Shown here in pieces: positions 17,339-28,084 of a DNA stretch of 61,737 nt. Origin of the DNA: an uncultured Verrucomicrobia subdivision 3 bacterium. GTDB lineage: Bacteria > Verrucomicrobiota > Verrucomicrobiia > Limisphaerales > UBA11358. The stretch spans positions 1 through 61,737 of the forward strand of contig CAIXBQ010000005.1 of NCBI GenBank assembly GCA_903917705.1, in the 5' to 3' direction. The position numbers were made by a program, and so were the translations under genes. Positions within the stretch are counted from its first letter, which is position 1; the number at the start of each line of letters is the position of its first letter. The notes below the pieces were generated by a model, which was given only the letters and a program-made list of their open reading frames with translations, was not told the origin of the DNA and searched no databases.

Positions 17339-17682
17339 CAGAATGGTTCAGACCAATGCATTATGAAAAGCCGGGCGCAGAAATCAACAAGCACCTTGAA
17401 TATTTTTTTGCGGCGGTTCCCGGCGCGCGCGCCCGGTCCGGCGCAGACAACCCGGTAGCCCGTGATTTTTTCCTTCCAACTGCCGGGGGTTTTATTGCCT
17501 GCGCCAGCCCTGGGCCGGCCAGTTCCAGAAAGTATCTGGCGGGTTCCAGATTTGGCCTGGAGGCTTACAATTTCAAGCTGGCGGCATCCAAAGTGTTCCA
17601 AACAGAGGCGTTAACGCAAAAAAACGGGGTTCCTCGCTGTTTTCAGTGGAATAGATTCTGCGGTTGGCGGGGGCTTGGGCAA
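17339..17682. other. gene-free interval upstream of speA
   Basis: About 340 bases with no convincing coding frame. It must hold the speA promoter on the minus strand, but I cannot point to -35/-10 elements. A few short GC-rich complementary words (GGGCCGGCC, CGGCGCGCGC) are present; there is no RNA gene or riboswitch pattern that I recognise. Confidence 0.4.
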
Positions 17683-17781
17683 GGTCCCGGAGGGACACTA
17701 GAAATTAGATGGGGGCAAGACCACCTCGGCGGTCGCCGCCCCCGGTAACGGTCACTCATTGGTCAGCGTCCTGAAAGGACG
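17683..17781. repeat. dispersed-repeat-like hairpin element that truncates a gene
   Basis: The segment starts with GGTCCCGGAGGGAC and ends with the palindrome CGTCCTGAAAGGACG at 17767-17781. A GC-rich middle contains GGGGGCAAGACC and GCCGCCCCCGG. Hairpin words of this kind are typical of dispersed REP-like elements. Its right end forms the last codons and stop of the truncated gene 17763-17996. Confidence 0.5.
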
Positions 17782-17996
17782 TATTCGCCAAGCGCCTGCG
17801 AAGCGATGGTTGACGCCAGAATCATCATTACCCGCGTTTTGGTGTCCAACTGGCTCTGGCGGATGACATCGTCGAACGCCCAGTTGTCGAACAGTGCGAT
17901 GAACTCAGGATCCGTTTTTTGCAGTTTGGATTCGTAATTCGGGAATAGCTCTTCGTGATGCCTAACGGCGTTTTCGGTGAGTTGAATTGTTTTCAT
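17763..17996 (-). pseudogene. truncated carboxymuconolactone decarboxylase-like gene
   Basis: The 77-aa frame looks like the N-terminal portion of an AhpD/CMD-family protein: FIALFDNWAFDDVIRQS followed by LDTKTRVMMILASTIASQAL, which in intact proteins leads to the catalytic Cys-x-x-Cys or its equivalent. Here similarity stops after GEY; the final VLSGR and stop come from the hairpin repeat at 17767-17781. The catalytic part is missing, so I call it a pseudogene. It is the last member of the oxidoreductase cluster 18037-21301. Confidence 0.65.
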
Positions 17997-18036
17997 AATT
18001 TGGTCGGGCGCTCAGACGCCTTGTTGGCTAACAGCC

Positions 18037-18633
18037 TCAAGATTCCTTGTGCACGCCCAAACTGCGTCGAATTTCAAGCCCCGGTGTCATCGCGAGTTTG
18101 ACGACGAGATCCGCCACGCTCTTGCGCGAGACCACGTCCGAGGCGTTTTTGAATGGCTCGCCTTTTTGCGTCGTCCCGTAGGCGATTTCGTCCCGGTCGT
18201 TCAGCCAGGCTGGCCGCAGAATGGTATAGTCGAGCCCGGATGCCTCGATGATGCTGGCTGACTTGCAATAGGGTTCGAGAATGCTGCCATGACGTTCACC
18301 CGGAATTTCGTCATAAATTCCCATCGAGCTGATGAAGATCAGGCGCTTGAGGCCGGTCTGCTTCATTGCAGTCACAATGCACCGAGCCTGCTGTTCCAAC
18401 TGACCGGCGAGATTCGCATACACGACATCCTGGCCGGCCATGGCCGACTCCAGCGCTTTCGTGTCCAAAACATCGCCTTCCACCACGCGCACGCGGTCGG
18501 CATGGCTGGATTTTTTGAGACGCCGGGCATTACGCAAGTAAAGCGTCAGGCGCGCGTCAGTGCGTTTCAAGAACAGGTCGGTGGCCACACGGGCAATCTG
18601 GCCGTGGGCACCGAGAATCAAGATTTTGGTCAT
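18037..18633 (-). CDS. NAD(P)-binding atypical SDR protein
   Basis: A 198-aa atypical short-chain dehydrogenase of the NmrA/NAD(P)H-binding type. It starts with the nucleotide loop ILGAHGQIARVATDLFL, keeps VVEGDVLD after strand 3, and has LKRLIFISSMGIYDE leading to the active-site region. It has no YxxxK in the usual place, as expected for regulatory or atypical SDRs. It lies 21 bases downstream of the aldo/keto reductase gene and is presumably in the same transcript. Substrate unknown. Confidence 0.75.
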   Translation of the reverse strand: MTKILILGAHGQIARVATDLFLKRTDARLTLYLRNARRLKKSSHADRVRVVEGDVLDTKALESAMAGQDVVYANLAGQLEQQARCIVTAMKQTGLKRLIFISSMGIYDEIPGERHGSILEPYCKSASIIEASGLDYTILRPAWLNDRDEIAYGTTQKGEPFKNASDVVSRKSVADLVVKLAMTPGLEIRRSLGVHKES

Positions 18634-18654
18634 GGCAGCAAAGCCGGTTCGGTC

Positions 18655-19665
<1,011 letters not shown>

Positions 19666-20508
19666 TCACTTTGGAGCGAGTTCGCCGAACCAATACGCCG
19701 CCGTTACTCCGCCATCCATGAGGAAATCGCTGCCGGTGATAAACGCACCGTCAGAACCCATGAGCAGTGCGCCGACGGTTCCAACCTCGTCGGGAGTTCC
19801 GGCTCGGCCAGCCGCGCACAATTCCATCATGTGGCGGTAGCCCGCGCCGCGCGGCCCTTTCAATTCATCATTCGCGAGCGGGGTGATGATGATGCCAGGG
19901 CTGATGGTATTGACCCGCGCGCCGCGCTTCCCCCAACGGACGGCTTCGGCCATGACCCGCAACGAGTTTCCGCGCTTTGAAATCTGATAGGCGTTGAGAG
20001 GGTCTGTCACCTTATCGAGTTGAAGCATCGGGAGTTTGAGCAATTCTTCGACCGGCGTCGTTGCGAGTGCTGCATTCTGCTCGGCGGAGAGTGCCGGCAG
20101 GCGATGGCCGGACATTGACGCAATCACGATTCCAGAACCACCGCGCGCAATCACGTTTCCAAATTCTTCCAGCACCAGCGCCGTTCCATAAAGATCAACC
20201 TTCAGGATAGTTTCCGGCGATGCCTGCGAAGGAGAAACGCCAGCGGCATGAATGACACCGAAAATTTCGCCAAAAGATTTGGCTGTCTCAACCAACGCTT
20301 GAACCGAAGCACGCGACGACACATCTACTTTCGTGGTGCTCACGCTGAAGCCGGCGTCGTTAAAAATCTTGGCCGCAGTATCGGCATTTTCCTGACGCAA
20401 ATCCGCGAGCACGATGTGTTTGCCTGCGCCAACCCGCCGCGCAATTGCTTGGCCGATCAATCCTGCCCCAATGACGACGATAACATTTTTCTGTGTATTT
20501 GTTTTCAT
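19666..20508 (-). CDS. SDR family oxidoreductase, 280 aa
   Basis: A Rossmann SDR with cofactor loop VIGAGLIGQAIARRVGAG, DLRQ at the end of strand 2 (suggesting NADH preference), VIHAAGVSPSQAS and the catalytic Tyr/Lys in NAYQISKRGN. The usual loop is GxxxGxG; here it is GAGLIGQA, a variant found in some SDRs. The C-terminus FITGSDFLMDGGVTAAYWF is standard. It sits between the AKR and the other SDR with gaps of 12 and 49 bases. Confidence 0.85.
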   Translation of the reverse strand: MKTNTQKNVIVVIGAGLIGQAIARRVGAGKHIVLADLRQENADTAAKIFNDAGFSVSTTKVDVSSRASVQALVETAKSFGEIFGVIHAAGVSPSQASPETILKVDLYGTALVLEEFGNVIARGGSGIVIASMSGHRLPALSAEQNAALATTPVEELLKLPMLQLDKVTDPLNAYQISKRGNSLRVMAEAVRWGKRGARVNTISPGIIITPLANDELKGPRGAGYRHMMELCAAGRAGTPDEVGTVGALLMGSDGAFITGSDFLMDGGVTAAYWFGELAPK

Positions 20509-20557
20509 ATTGTTCTCCTTGTTTTATATGGCTGTTTATTTCGTCAATGTTTGTCGC

Positions 20558-21301
20558 TTACAACACCTGACTCGTGGGTCGGAACAGAATTTCGTTTATG
20601 TCCACGTCCTCTGGCTGGCTCATCGCGAAGACGACTGCCCGCGCGAATGAATCGGCAGGAATCGCGGTCTCCTGGTAAAACTTGCTGACTCCAGAGGCAA
20701 TGTCCGGCTCGGTGATGCTGTTCGGCAGTTCCGTCGCCACCGCACCCGGTGAGATGATGGTCGTGCGGATGTTGTAGGGTTTCACTTCCCCGCGAAGCCC
20801 TTCGGACAAGGCGCGCACGGCGTGTTTCGTCGCGCAATAGACCGCTCCATTCGGCGTGACCTTGTGACCGGCCACGGACGAGACATTGATGATATGCCCG
20901 GCTTTCTGCTGCTTCATGTGCGGCAGCGCCGCCGCGATGCCATACAGCACGCCTTTGCTATTCACGTCAATCATCCGATTCCAGTCGTCAATCTTGAGGC
21001 GCTCCAGCGGCGAATGCGGCATCAAGCCGGCATTATTGATCATCACATCAATGCGTCCGAACTTTTGCACGGCGGCATCAACCAAATTCTTTACTTGGTT
21101 ATGGTCGGTGACATCGGTGGCGAGCGCGAGCGCCTTGCCGCCTTTGGCGGTCAACTCTCCCACCAATTTTTGGAGACGTTCAACGCGGCGTGCCCCGAGC
21201 ACAACCGTTGCGCCTTCTGCGGAAAGAAGCCGGGCGGTCGCCTCGCCCAATCCGCTGCTCGCGCCCGTGATCACCACGACTTTGCCTTTGATGTTTTCCA
21301 T
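20558..21301 (-). CDS. classical SDR family oxidoreductase, 247 aa
   Basis: A classical SDR: cofactor loop [16 protein letters not shown], Arg in GARRVERL (NADPH preference), [10 protein letters not shown], the catalytic Ser in [11 protein letters not shown] and YCATKHAV as YxxxK. Length is typical. It resembles the YdfG/serine dehydrogenase-like oxidoreductases often carried beside AraC regulators. It is the first gene of the oxidoreductase row 21301-17763. The AraC gene 21544-22449 is upstream on the same strand with a 240-base gap that could hold the promoter. Confidence 0.9.
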   Translation of the reverse strand: MENIKGKVVVITGASSGLGEATARLLSAEGATVVLGARRVERLQKLVGELTAKGGKALALATDVTDHNQVKNLVDAAVQKFGRIDVMINNAGLMPHSPLERLKIDDWNRMIDVNSKGVLYGIAAALPHMKQQKAGHIINVSSVAGHKVTPNGAVYCATKHAVRALSEGLRGEVKPYNIRTTIISPGAVATELPNSITEPDIASGVSKFYQETAIPADSFARAVVFAMSQPEDVDINEILFRPTSQVL

Positions 21302-21543
21302 ATTTGAATCTTTCTTGTTGTTAAATGTTGAATCGAAATTACATCAGATGGTCGGGGCTGTCGCACACGGGATTGCTCCACCTGTTCTGATATTGCTCAA
21401 AAGTGCAATCAGACCGAAACCCCAGCTCCGACACGATTCCCCTTAAATTTTATCAGCCGGGTTGTGCGAAGATATTCGGTGTTTCCCCAGGTCCGAAATG
21501 GCGAATTTAAACTGTTTGACCGCCGAATCCCCGCGAGGCGGCG

Positions 21544-22449
21544 TCAACGCTGCTGGCGATAATCGCTGGGAGAAAGGCCGGTTTCCCGGCGGAAGAATCG
21601 GGCGAAATGGCTGGGGTTGGCGTAGCCGACATCCAAGGCAATTTCAACCACACTCCGTTTCGTTTCACGGAGCAGGCGCCTGGCTTCGTCCATCCGCAAG
21701 GTCAGCAGGTAGCGTGACGGCGACACACCCTTGGCATTCTTGAACAGGCGGGTGAAGTAAAATTTGCTCACCCCCGCTTGGGCCGCGAGTTGATCCAGAT
21801 TAAAGTCTTCGGCAAGGTGTTCCGCCATCCAGTTGGATATTTGCTGGAGCTTGAAACCCGGCAGTGACGGGCTGCCGCTCGGCGACTCCTTGGTCGTTTC
21901 GGCGTAGTTCCGCGCCAGATGAACGGCGATGGCCTGCGCGATGCCTTCCAGGAAAAGCGGACTGGCGTGCCGACGCATCAATTCCTCATGCACTCGCTCC
22001 ATCAACGAATTCAACGCAACGTCAGTGAACGCGGAAATGTTCCGCAACCGGGCGTGCGCCGCTTCTTCGCCGAAAACCTCTGCCAAGGCGCGCTCAAGCA
22101 GAGGCAGCGCAATGAATACCGCCATGGATTCAAACGGCTCGGCGGTAACCGCTTTCCAGCGGCAATCATAGGGAGCGCCGCCCGACGTGAGAAAGAAAGA
22201 ACCCTTTTTCAGCCGCTGGGTGATCCAAGGTCCGTTGCCTTCCCGCTCCTGAAAATCGACCTCACCCGAAGTTGTCCAAGCAAGGAATGGTTCACTGACG
22301 GAGGGAAGAGGCAAAACATCGACGACGCGCGGCAGGGCGATGGTCCACGCCTTGATTTCACGCCAGGCTGCGCCGCTACCAACCCGCAAACATTTCCCGC
22401 CAACATAACGCTCGAAGGCTTCGGCTGATGTTGTCTCAGGAACCGGCAT
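21544..22449 (-). CDS. AraC-family transcriptional regulator
   Basis: A 301-aa regulator with a cupin-like N-terminal sensor domain and a C-terminal double helix-turn-helix: LDQLAAQAGVSKFYFTRLFK and VVEIALDVGYANPSHFARFF, ending GLSPSDYRQQR. I start at the ATG at 22449; another ATG at 22467 is possible and the frame extends further without support. It lies immediately upstream of the SDR/AKR row on the same strand, so it is the obvious candidate regulator. The sensed molecule is unknown. Confidence 0.85.
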   Translation of the reverse strand: MPVPETTSAEAFERYVGGKCLRVGSGAAWREIKAWTIALPRVVDVLPLPSVSEPFLAWTTSGEVDFQEREGNGPWITQRLKKGSFFLTSGGAPYDCRWKAVTAEPFESMAVFIALPLLERALAEVFGEEAAHARLRNISAFTDVALNSLMERVHEELMRRHASPLFLEGIAQAIAVHLARNYAETTKESPSGSPSLPGFKLQQISNWMAEHLAEDFNLDQLAAQAGVSKFYFTRLFKNAKGVSPSRYLLTLRMDEARRLLRETKRSVVEIALDVGYANPSHFARFFRRETGLSPSDYRQQR

Positions 22450-22798
22450 GCGGAAAAGAATCACCATTTGCACACAAAAATGCCAGAATGATTGCAAGCT
22501 CAACATGTGCCGCCTCAGCCGGATACGAAAGGACGCCGGAACCGGGAGATTCACACACTTTCCGCCGCCCCGCCGGGGCGGATTCCGATGCCGGGTCATA
22601 CCGGGGGCGGCGCCGGCGGCTTGCCCCCGGCTAATTTCCCCGGCTCCTCCAGAGCCGGAAAATGCCCACTCATAAAATCCCAATTCCACCGAAAACAGCG
22701 GGGAACGCAAAAAAAAACGGCCTTTTCCACCAACCAGCCGGTTTGGCCTGAGCAATCCTGCCAGAAAGTTTGCCTTGAATGACTCGCAGGACACTCGA
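22450..22798. other. gene-free interval with two strong hairpins
   Basis: Two perfect hairpins are visible: CCGGGGGC (22601-22608) with GCCCCCGG (22623-22630), and CCGGCTC (22640-22646) with GAGCCGG (22652-22658). They lie between the stop of the membrane protein gene 22799-25657 and the start of the AraC gene, both on the minus strand. They may end the former transcript, but there is no T-run. The composition suggests repeat-derived DNA. Confidence 0.4.
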
Positions 22799-25657
22799 TC
22801 ACCGTTTCACCGCCGGCGGATGGGTCAAAGAATCCAGTCGTTCCCGAAGTTGCCGCCAGGCGGGGCTGCCCGCCGGCAGATTCGTCAGGCAGATGGTGAG
22901 GTGCTCAATGACCCGGTTGGTGTCATGCCGCCGGTTGGCGATTTCCGCCAGCCCCAGATGCACGCGGAACGGGTCAGCCCCGGCCCTTTCCAAGGACAGA
23001 TAGTCAGCCTCCGCCGCCGGCAGGTCCGCCAGTTCCAAACCCGCCACGGCGCGGTTGAATCGAGCCGTGGTCATATTGGTCAAAACCAGCACGCGGTCCA
23101 GCAGCGGCCGGGCGTTGGTGGCGTCGCCAAGCTGCAGGAAGATCGCGGCTTGATTGTTCAGGAGCATCACATTGTCCGGATCCCGCGCCAGCCGGCCGGA
23201 CAACAGTTGCTGCGCATTGGTGTAATCGCCGAAGTTCATGAACGCCTTCACCACCAGATTCAACACCCGGTCATCCGCCGGATGCTGCTGCAACAGCGTC
23301 TGCAGCACACCGCGCGCCTGCACCAGGTTGGTCTGCGAAAGCCAGGCGCCGGCTTCGAGCAGCGAGAGCTGAACTTCCAGCGGGTTGTCCGCCGGCAGCT
23401 TGCGGGCCGTCGCGCGCAAGCGGTGCACGATTTCAAAAACCTTGTCATCCATCCGCCAGCGGGAATATATCTCGCCGAGAGCCAGGTCCGGAGCCACCGC
23501 GCCGACCGCAAGGGTCCGGCAGCGTTCGAACTGCTGCGCAGCCTGACGCAGCTCGCCCCGCTGCTGAAAGGAACTGCCCAGCAGATAACAAATGACCGGG
23601 TCGTCGAACGGACCGCACTTGGACATAACCAGACCCAATTGCTTCGGATCGCGAAACCAGCCGGCCACCTGGTTCAGACCGGCCAGGTTCAAATGCGCGC
23701 CCGCCTGGAGATTGGTGTTGTTCTGCCGGTTGACGAGCGCAGCCAGATTGTTGGTGTTCAGGGACTGCGCCTGCTCAAACAGCCGGCACGCCGCCGGCAA
23801 CCGGCCGGCGCGCTGGAGTTCCACGCCCCAGGTGTTCAGCGCAACGGAAAACCATTCGCCGAGCAGCCGGCTTTGCCGGGGCGGCACCGCGCCGACATGC
23901 AAATGCCGGAGAATCCGGCCGCCGAAATTCAGCCGGCCGATGGGCGGCGGCGCCAGGGTGCGGCTGATGGCAGCCAGCTCCGACGACCAGGTTTCATCCC
24001 AGAATTTCCCATTCTGCTCCGCCGCCGCCGGCGGCAGGGGCGGCGCGCCAAGGTGATCCCCGTCGCAAAGCTTCAGTTCAAAAATGGCGTCCTGCGGCTC
24101 GAGGTAAAACCGTTCGAAAAAATAGCCGAAACTCGGATGCAGGTAAAAGATGCGCCGGCCGCGCGCCACGCGACCCAGCAGCTGGGATATTTCCGACGGT
24201 TTCAGTTCGTGCCGGGTTTCCGCCGTCAACCAGCCGGACGGACGCCGGCGCTCCAACGCCGCACGATAAGCCGGCGAGGGCAGCGACAAAGTGTCCACCG
24301 CCAGCCAGTCCGACGCCGCACGCGAATGAGCCAGCGCCGCCTGAAAAACCAGGAGCTTTTCCAGATCATCGCTCAAGACCACGCCGCCGCCCGGCGGCAG
24401 GGAGCGGACAGCCAGCGCGCCGAAACCGGCCAGCGGCTGGCGGTTGGCCAGCGTGATCGCCGGCGCGTTGCGCAGCAGCAATCCTCCGGTCACCACCACC
24501 AACAACAACAGAAACACACCCGGCGCCGCGAATTGGCGGAAGCGCCGAAACGGGTCGTGACGACGGCGGCGTTCGCCGCTCGCCGACAGCATCAGCATGA
24601 GGCTTCCCGCCATGAAACCGGCGCCCAAGGCGTTCAGATAATCAAAGGTCAGCAGCGGCAGCGCCATTCCGGTTTGCTGCCAGATGATCTGGCGCGGGCC
24701 GACCGCCGGATCGAATGCCAGCCAGAGACACGCGAGCAGCAGCGCCGCGCGCAGCGCCCGGTAAAGCCAGATTTGGAGCCGGTCCACTTTGGATTTGTTC
24801 CGCGTATTCTCATCGGACAGACGCAACAGACACGGCAGGGTCGGCACCAGGAAAAACACCGCCACGGAAATGGCAATCAACCGGTGCGACACCCAGAAAC
24901 GGTTGTAAAGCAGGCCGAAAGTGTGCCGGGTGGTTTTCAGGGTCACCACCCAGGCCTCGCTAAAGCTCCACGGCGAATGAGGAAACAACCCGTTGACCAG
25001 CGGCAACAGCAGATAAACCGAAAATCCCGCCAGACCCAGCAGCGTCATCCGCACCAGAAAGGTTCCCCGCAGAAACCGCGCCCGCCGCAACCGGATCAGC
25101 GCAACCAATAACAGCGGCAGCCAGACCAGCATCACCCAGTTTTCCGCCAGACCCAGACCCCAGACCAGCGCGGCGGCATTCAGCCAGCGGGATTCTTTCG
25201 AAGCGCGATATTCCAGCAGGCACCAGATGGCCGACGCCAGCAGCAGCAGGTCCAGCATTTCACCGGACCCGGCGGTCGCCTCCTGCCAGAAGTTGAATTC
25301 CAGCCCGCAAACTGCCCCGGCCAGCAACAGCGGCAAATGCCGGCTCCAGCCTTCGACCGGGTTCAGGGGGCGGTTCCATATGAGCAACGCGGTGGAGCGG
25401 GCCAGCACCCCCAAAACCAGCGCGCCGCAGCCGGCGGAAAACAAATTCAGCACGAACGGAATCCAGCCCGCCGGCAGGCAGTGAAGCGGCAGCGTCAGCA
25501 GCCATAACAGCGGCTGGCCCGCCATGGGCCGCCAGTCCCAACCCGCCACTTTCGCCGCCAGCGGCAGGCTATTCGTCGTGATTCCCCAGCCCAGGGTCAG
25601 CCCATAAACCAGCAGGGCACCGAGCGCGAATTGGAGTGGGAAACGACGACTTGGCAT
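22799..25657 (-). CDS. GT-C-type membrane protein (DUF2723-like) with C-terminal TPR repeats
   Basis: A 952-aa inner-membrane protein. The N-terminal 550 residues contain about ten or more hydrophobic helices and resemble the DUF2723/GT-C glycosyltransferase fold. TNSLPLAAKVAGWDWRPM in the first loop and GLEFNFWQEATAGSGEMLDL in a later one carry acidic residues of the type used for catalysis. The C-terminal 300 residues are TPR-like (YLLGSSFQQRGELRQAAQQF, LLNNQAAIFLQLGDATNARP). This layout is common in Verrucomicrobia and Bacteroidetes. Transfer of a lipid-linked sugar to protein or glycan is inferred from family only. Confidence 0.75.
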   Translation of the reverse strand: MPSRRFPLQFALGALLVYGLTLGWGITTNSLPLAAKVAGWDWRPMAGQPLLWLLTLPLHCLPAGWIPFVLNLFSAGCGALVLGVLARSTALLIWNRPLNPVEGWSRHLPLLLAGAVCGLEFNFWQEATAGSGEMLDLLLLASAIWCLLEYRASKESRWLNAAALVWGLGLAENWVMLVWLPLLLVALIRLRRARFLRGTFLVRMTLLGLAGFSVYLLLPLVNGLFPHSPWSFSEAWVVTLKTTRHTFGLLYNRFWVSHRLIAISVAVFFLVPTLPCLLRLSDENTRNKSKVDRLQIWLYRALRAALLLACLWLAFDPAVGPRQIIWQQTGMALPLLTFDYLNALGAGFMAGSLMLMLSASGERRRRHDPFRRFRQFAAPGVFLLLLVVVTGGLLLRNAPAITLANRQPLAGFGALAVRSLPPGGGVVLSDDLEKLLVFQAALAHSRAASDWLAVDTLSLPSPAYRAALERRRPSGWLTAETRHELKPSEISQLLGRVARGRRIFYLHPSFGYFFERFYLEPQDAIFELKLCDGDHLGAPPLPPAAAEQNGKFWDETWSSELAAISRTLAPPPIGRLNFGGRILRHLHVGAVPPRQSRLLGEWFSVALNTWGVELQRAGRLPAACRLFEQAQSLNTNNLAALVNRQNNTNLQAGAHLNLAGLNQVAGWFRDPKQLGLVMSKCGPFDDPVICYLLGSSFQQRGELRQAAQQFERCRTLAVGAVAPDLALGEIYSRWRMDDKVFEIVHRLRATARKLPADNPLEVQLSLLEAGAWLSQTNLVQARGVLQTLLQQHPADDRVLNLVVKAFMNFGDYTNAQQLLSGRLARDPDNVMLLNNQAAIFLQLGDATNARPLLDRVLVLTNMTTARFNRAVAGLELADLPAAEADYLSLERAGADPFRVHLGLAEIANRRHDTNRVIEHLTICLTNLPAGSPAWRQLRERLDSLTHPPAVKR

Positions 25658-25743
25658 TGGTCAGTTTTAGAATTAAAGCAACGCCTCACCCCGCGAAAGG
25701 AAAAAAATGGAGTTAAAACAAGCACCGGCAGCCGCCCCATGCA

Positions 25744-27051
25744 TTAATTCGCGGCATCCCGGACGCAGCGGACAAAATTGTAAATGCGAATGACGTCGCC
25801 CTGCGGGCCGCGCCCATGCGGAAACATCGCCGGATCGCCAGCCTTGGGATCGCTCCGCTGGGCGCCGGCGCCATGGACATCGACAAAATGATAATCGCCG
25901 GCGTCATTGCCCGGCGGCCTAGCCTCCGGCGGGCCGCCGGCAAAAGCGCGCGGGGACATCCATCCCGCCGCGCGTCCGAACGCCACATACATCGCCGCGC
26001 CGCCGCCACGCAATCCGCCATGGGTCGTCGCCGACCAGTAAAACGGATAGTCGGCCTGGCCGGATTCATTGGTGAAAGTCGTGCAATTGAAAACGGAAGC
26101 TATGGCCGGCGAATGACTCGTATCCGGCGACCTCGCGTAATCCACGATGCTCTGCAATTCCTTCACGCTCGGCAGCCGCCAGTCATCATGCCCGAGAAAT
26201 TTACGGGCGTTCTGTTTTTGCACCCACGCCAGCGCGTCCTGCCAGTTCAGGCCTTGACCGCTGTCCGCCTTTGACCACACCAGGCCGGTGGCACGGTCCG
26301 TGATGGTTCCGTCGGCGTTGTCATGGAAATCATTCCGGCCATAGCCGGGATTGCCGCGCACGCAGAGCACAAAAAAAGTTTTCTGCACGCCCCCGCCCGG
26401 CATGAATAAATCGTAACCCTTGATCCGGCCGTCCGCAAAATTGACGCCAAAAAGCTTTCCAAACCCGCGCACAGACTGGCCGACATACTTCGTGCCCGAC
26501 GCGTATTGCGAATCAATGACGCGCTCGCCGGTGCGCGTGTCACCATAGGCAAACTTGAAATATTTCGTGTCAATAAAGGGCGTCAGGCGTGAAGTCTCCA
26601 GATTCATGGGCCCGCTGGGATCGGTGCCACGGGCATTGAAGAGTGAATACAGTTCCTTGATGGACGGCAGCCGCCAGTCATCAAACCCGCCAAATCGGGC
26701 GGTGTTGAGCTTCGCGGGAAGCGCCTGAGCCTGCGCCAATGTAAGCTTGTCCCGGCGGGTCAGCACCCCGTCACCGTCGGTATCCGGACTGCGCTGCCAG
26801 GTCAAGCCAGTCAAGTTGTCGCGGACGCTCAATCCGTCGGCGCCAGGAGTGTAACCAGGCGCGTTGCCAGGATGCTGCGCATCCTGACCGTAAAATGGCT
26901 GGTCCGGCTTCGGCGGGGTGATTTCGGTCCGGTTGTCGTAGCATTGACTCTGCCCCGTGCCGACGATGGGATAGGTCAACGCACCGGCCCGGCCATTTGC
27001 GACCAGACTGACCCAGAGTATCAGGGCGGCGGGATGCTTGAATATTTTCAT
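25744..27051 (-). CDS. exported DUF1566 (Lcl-type) domain protein
   Basis: A 435-aa secreted protein with signal peptide (KHPAALILWVSLVANGRA). It carries two DUF1566 domains, each with a DNLTGLTWQRSP or DRATGLVWSKAD opening followed by the marker GGFDDWRLPSIKELYSL and GHDDWRLPSVKELQSIVD. The domain is known from legionella collagen-like proteins and many exported bacterial proteins, where it probably binds carbohydrate; that is family knowledge only. I start at the ATG at 27051, where the signal peptide begins; the longer frame is unsupported. The gene stands alone, 180 bases from the divergent etfBA operon. Confidence 0.8.
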   Translation of the reverse strand: MKIFKHPAALILWVSLVANGRAGALTYPIVGTGQSQCYDNRTEITPPKPDQPFYGQDAQHPGNAPGYTPGADGLSVRDNLTGLTWQRSPDTDGDGVLTRRDKLTLAQAQALPAKLNTARFGGFDDWRLPSIKELYSLFNARGTDPSGPMNLETSRLTPFIDTKYFKFAYGDTRTGERVIDSQYASGTKYVGQSVRGFGKLFGVNFADGRIKGYDLFMPGGGVQKTFFVLCVRGNPGYGRNDFHDNADGTITDRATGLVWSKADSGQGLNWQDALAWVQKQNARKFLGHDDWRLPSVKELQSIVDYARSPDTSHSPAIASVFNCTTFTNESGQADYPFYWSATTHGGLRGGGAAMYVAFGRAAGWMSPRAFAGGPPEARPPGNDAGDYHFVDVHGAGAQRSDPKAGDPAMFPHGRGPQGDVIRIYNFVRCVRDAAN

Positions 27052-27233
27052 GACATTGGATTCTTTTTTCCCGGACAGAATACACCAGCACACCTTAACC
27101 GGAGATGAAGAAGGTACTGGCGGTGCGGCAGGCCCGCTCAAACCGGCTTAACCTGTTAATTACCAATGATAATGTCACGTTTTCATAATTTCAGCCTTTC
27201 CTATCCTTTAAAAAAAATGAATCTTGTCGGCGC

Positions 27234-28043
27234 ATGAATTCCACATTTCAAATCGTTGTCTGTGGCAGCATCGTTCCCGATCCGTTGCAGACGCTGGAAC
27301 CGGCCGCATCGGCCGCCGGTCCGGCGTTGAAAAATGAAATGATGCTGCCCGCCGTCCTCGACCCATGGGCCGGCCACGCATTGTTCGAAGCAGCGAATCT
27401 TGCCAAAAGCCTGCCCGGCACCAAAGTCTGGCTGGTCAGCCTTGGACCAAAAGCCAAGCTTCAGCAGGTGATGATGACGGTCGCACAAAAAGTGCCGTTT
27501 GAACTCGTTGCGATCGACGGCTCGGCCAGCGGCTTCACTGATGCAACCGAAACTGCGATCGCGCTCGCCGAAGCGATCGCAACAATTCCAGGCTTGGATA
27601 AAACCAAGCTGCTGGTTTTCGGCGGCTGGGAATCCGCCTCGCGCGGCGCGGGGGCCACCCTGCAAATCGTCGGTGAACGCCTCGGCATAGTGGATCAGTT
27701 TCAAGGCGTGGATCAGCTCACAGTGAACGCCGACGGCTCCCTGGAAATTCTGGAGCGCATCGAAGGCGGCAAACACCAGATATCCAAATGCGCGGGCGCC
27801 CCGGCACTGCTGGGCTGGGCGACGGGCAATCTCCCCGAACCGAAAAACAATCCACAGGTCGGCATGATCAACATGCGCACGGTCATGCCGGCATTGCAAA
27901 AAGCCAAACCGGTAAAACTCGCCGGTGAAGGTTTGAGCTTTGCCAGCGTGGCGCTGCCCAAACAATTGCGCGAGACAAAAATCGTCAAGGACCAGTCAGC
28001 CGACGCCATTGCGAAAGAAATCGTCGAGTGGATCAGAAAATAA
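27234..28043 (+). CDS. etfB: electron transfer flavoprotein beta subunit
   Basis: EtfB pairs with EtfA to carry electrons from acyl-CoA and other dehydrogenases. The 269-aa sequence has VVCGSIVPDP at the start, the MLPAVLDPWAGHALFEAANL segment and the AMP-binding GGWESASRGAGATLQIVGER. It ends with an ADAIAKEIVEWI helix. EtfA follows after 41 bases on the same strand. No electron-bifurcation partner or ETF-quinone oxidoreductase is in the window, so the electron path is open. Confidence 0.92.
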   Translation: MNSTFQIVVCGSIVPDPLQTLEPAASAAGPALKNEMMLPAVLDPWAGHALFEAANLAKSLPGTKVWLVSLGPKAKLQQVMMTVAQKVPFELVAIDGSASGFTDATETAIALAEAIATIPGLDKTKLLVFGGWESASRGAGATLQIVGERLGIVDQFQGVDQLTVNADGSLEILERIEGGKHQISKCAGAPALLGWATGNLPEPKNNPQVGMINMRTVMPALQKAKPVKLAGEGLSFASVALPKQLRETKIVKDQSADAIAKEIVEWIRK

Positions 28044-28084
28044 GATCCCAATCGCACCAACCACCCCGAATTTTCAACTAAAAT

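Noticed and set aside
22775..25111. A 778-codon plus-strand frame opposite the GT-C/TPR membrane protein
   Set aside because: Arg/Gln-rich sequence without any motif; the opposite strand has membrane helices and TPR units consistent with a real gene.
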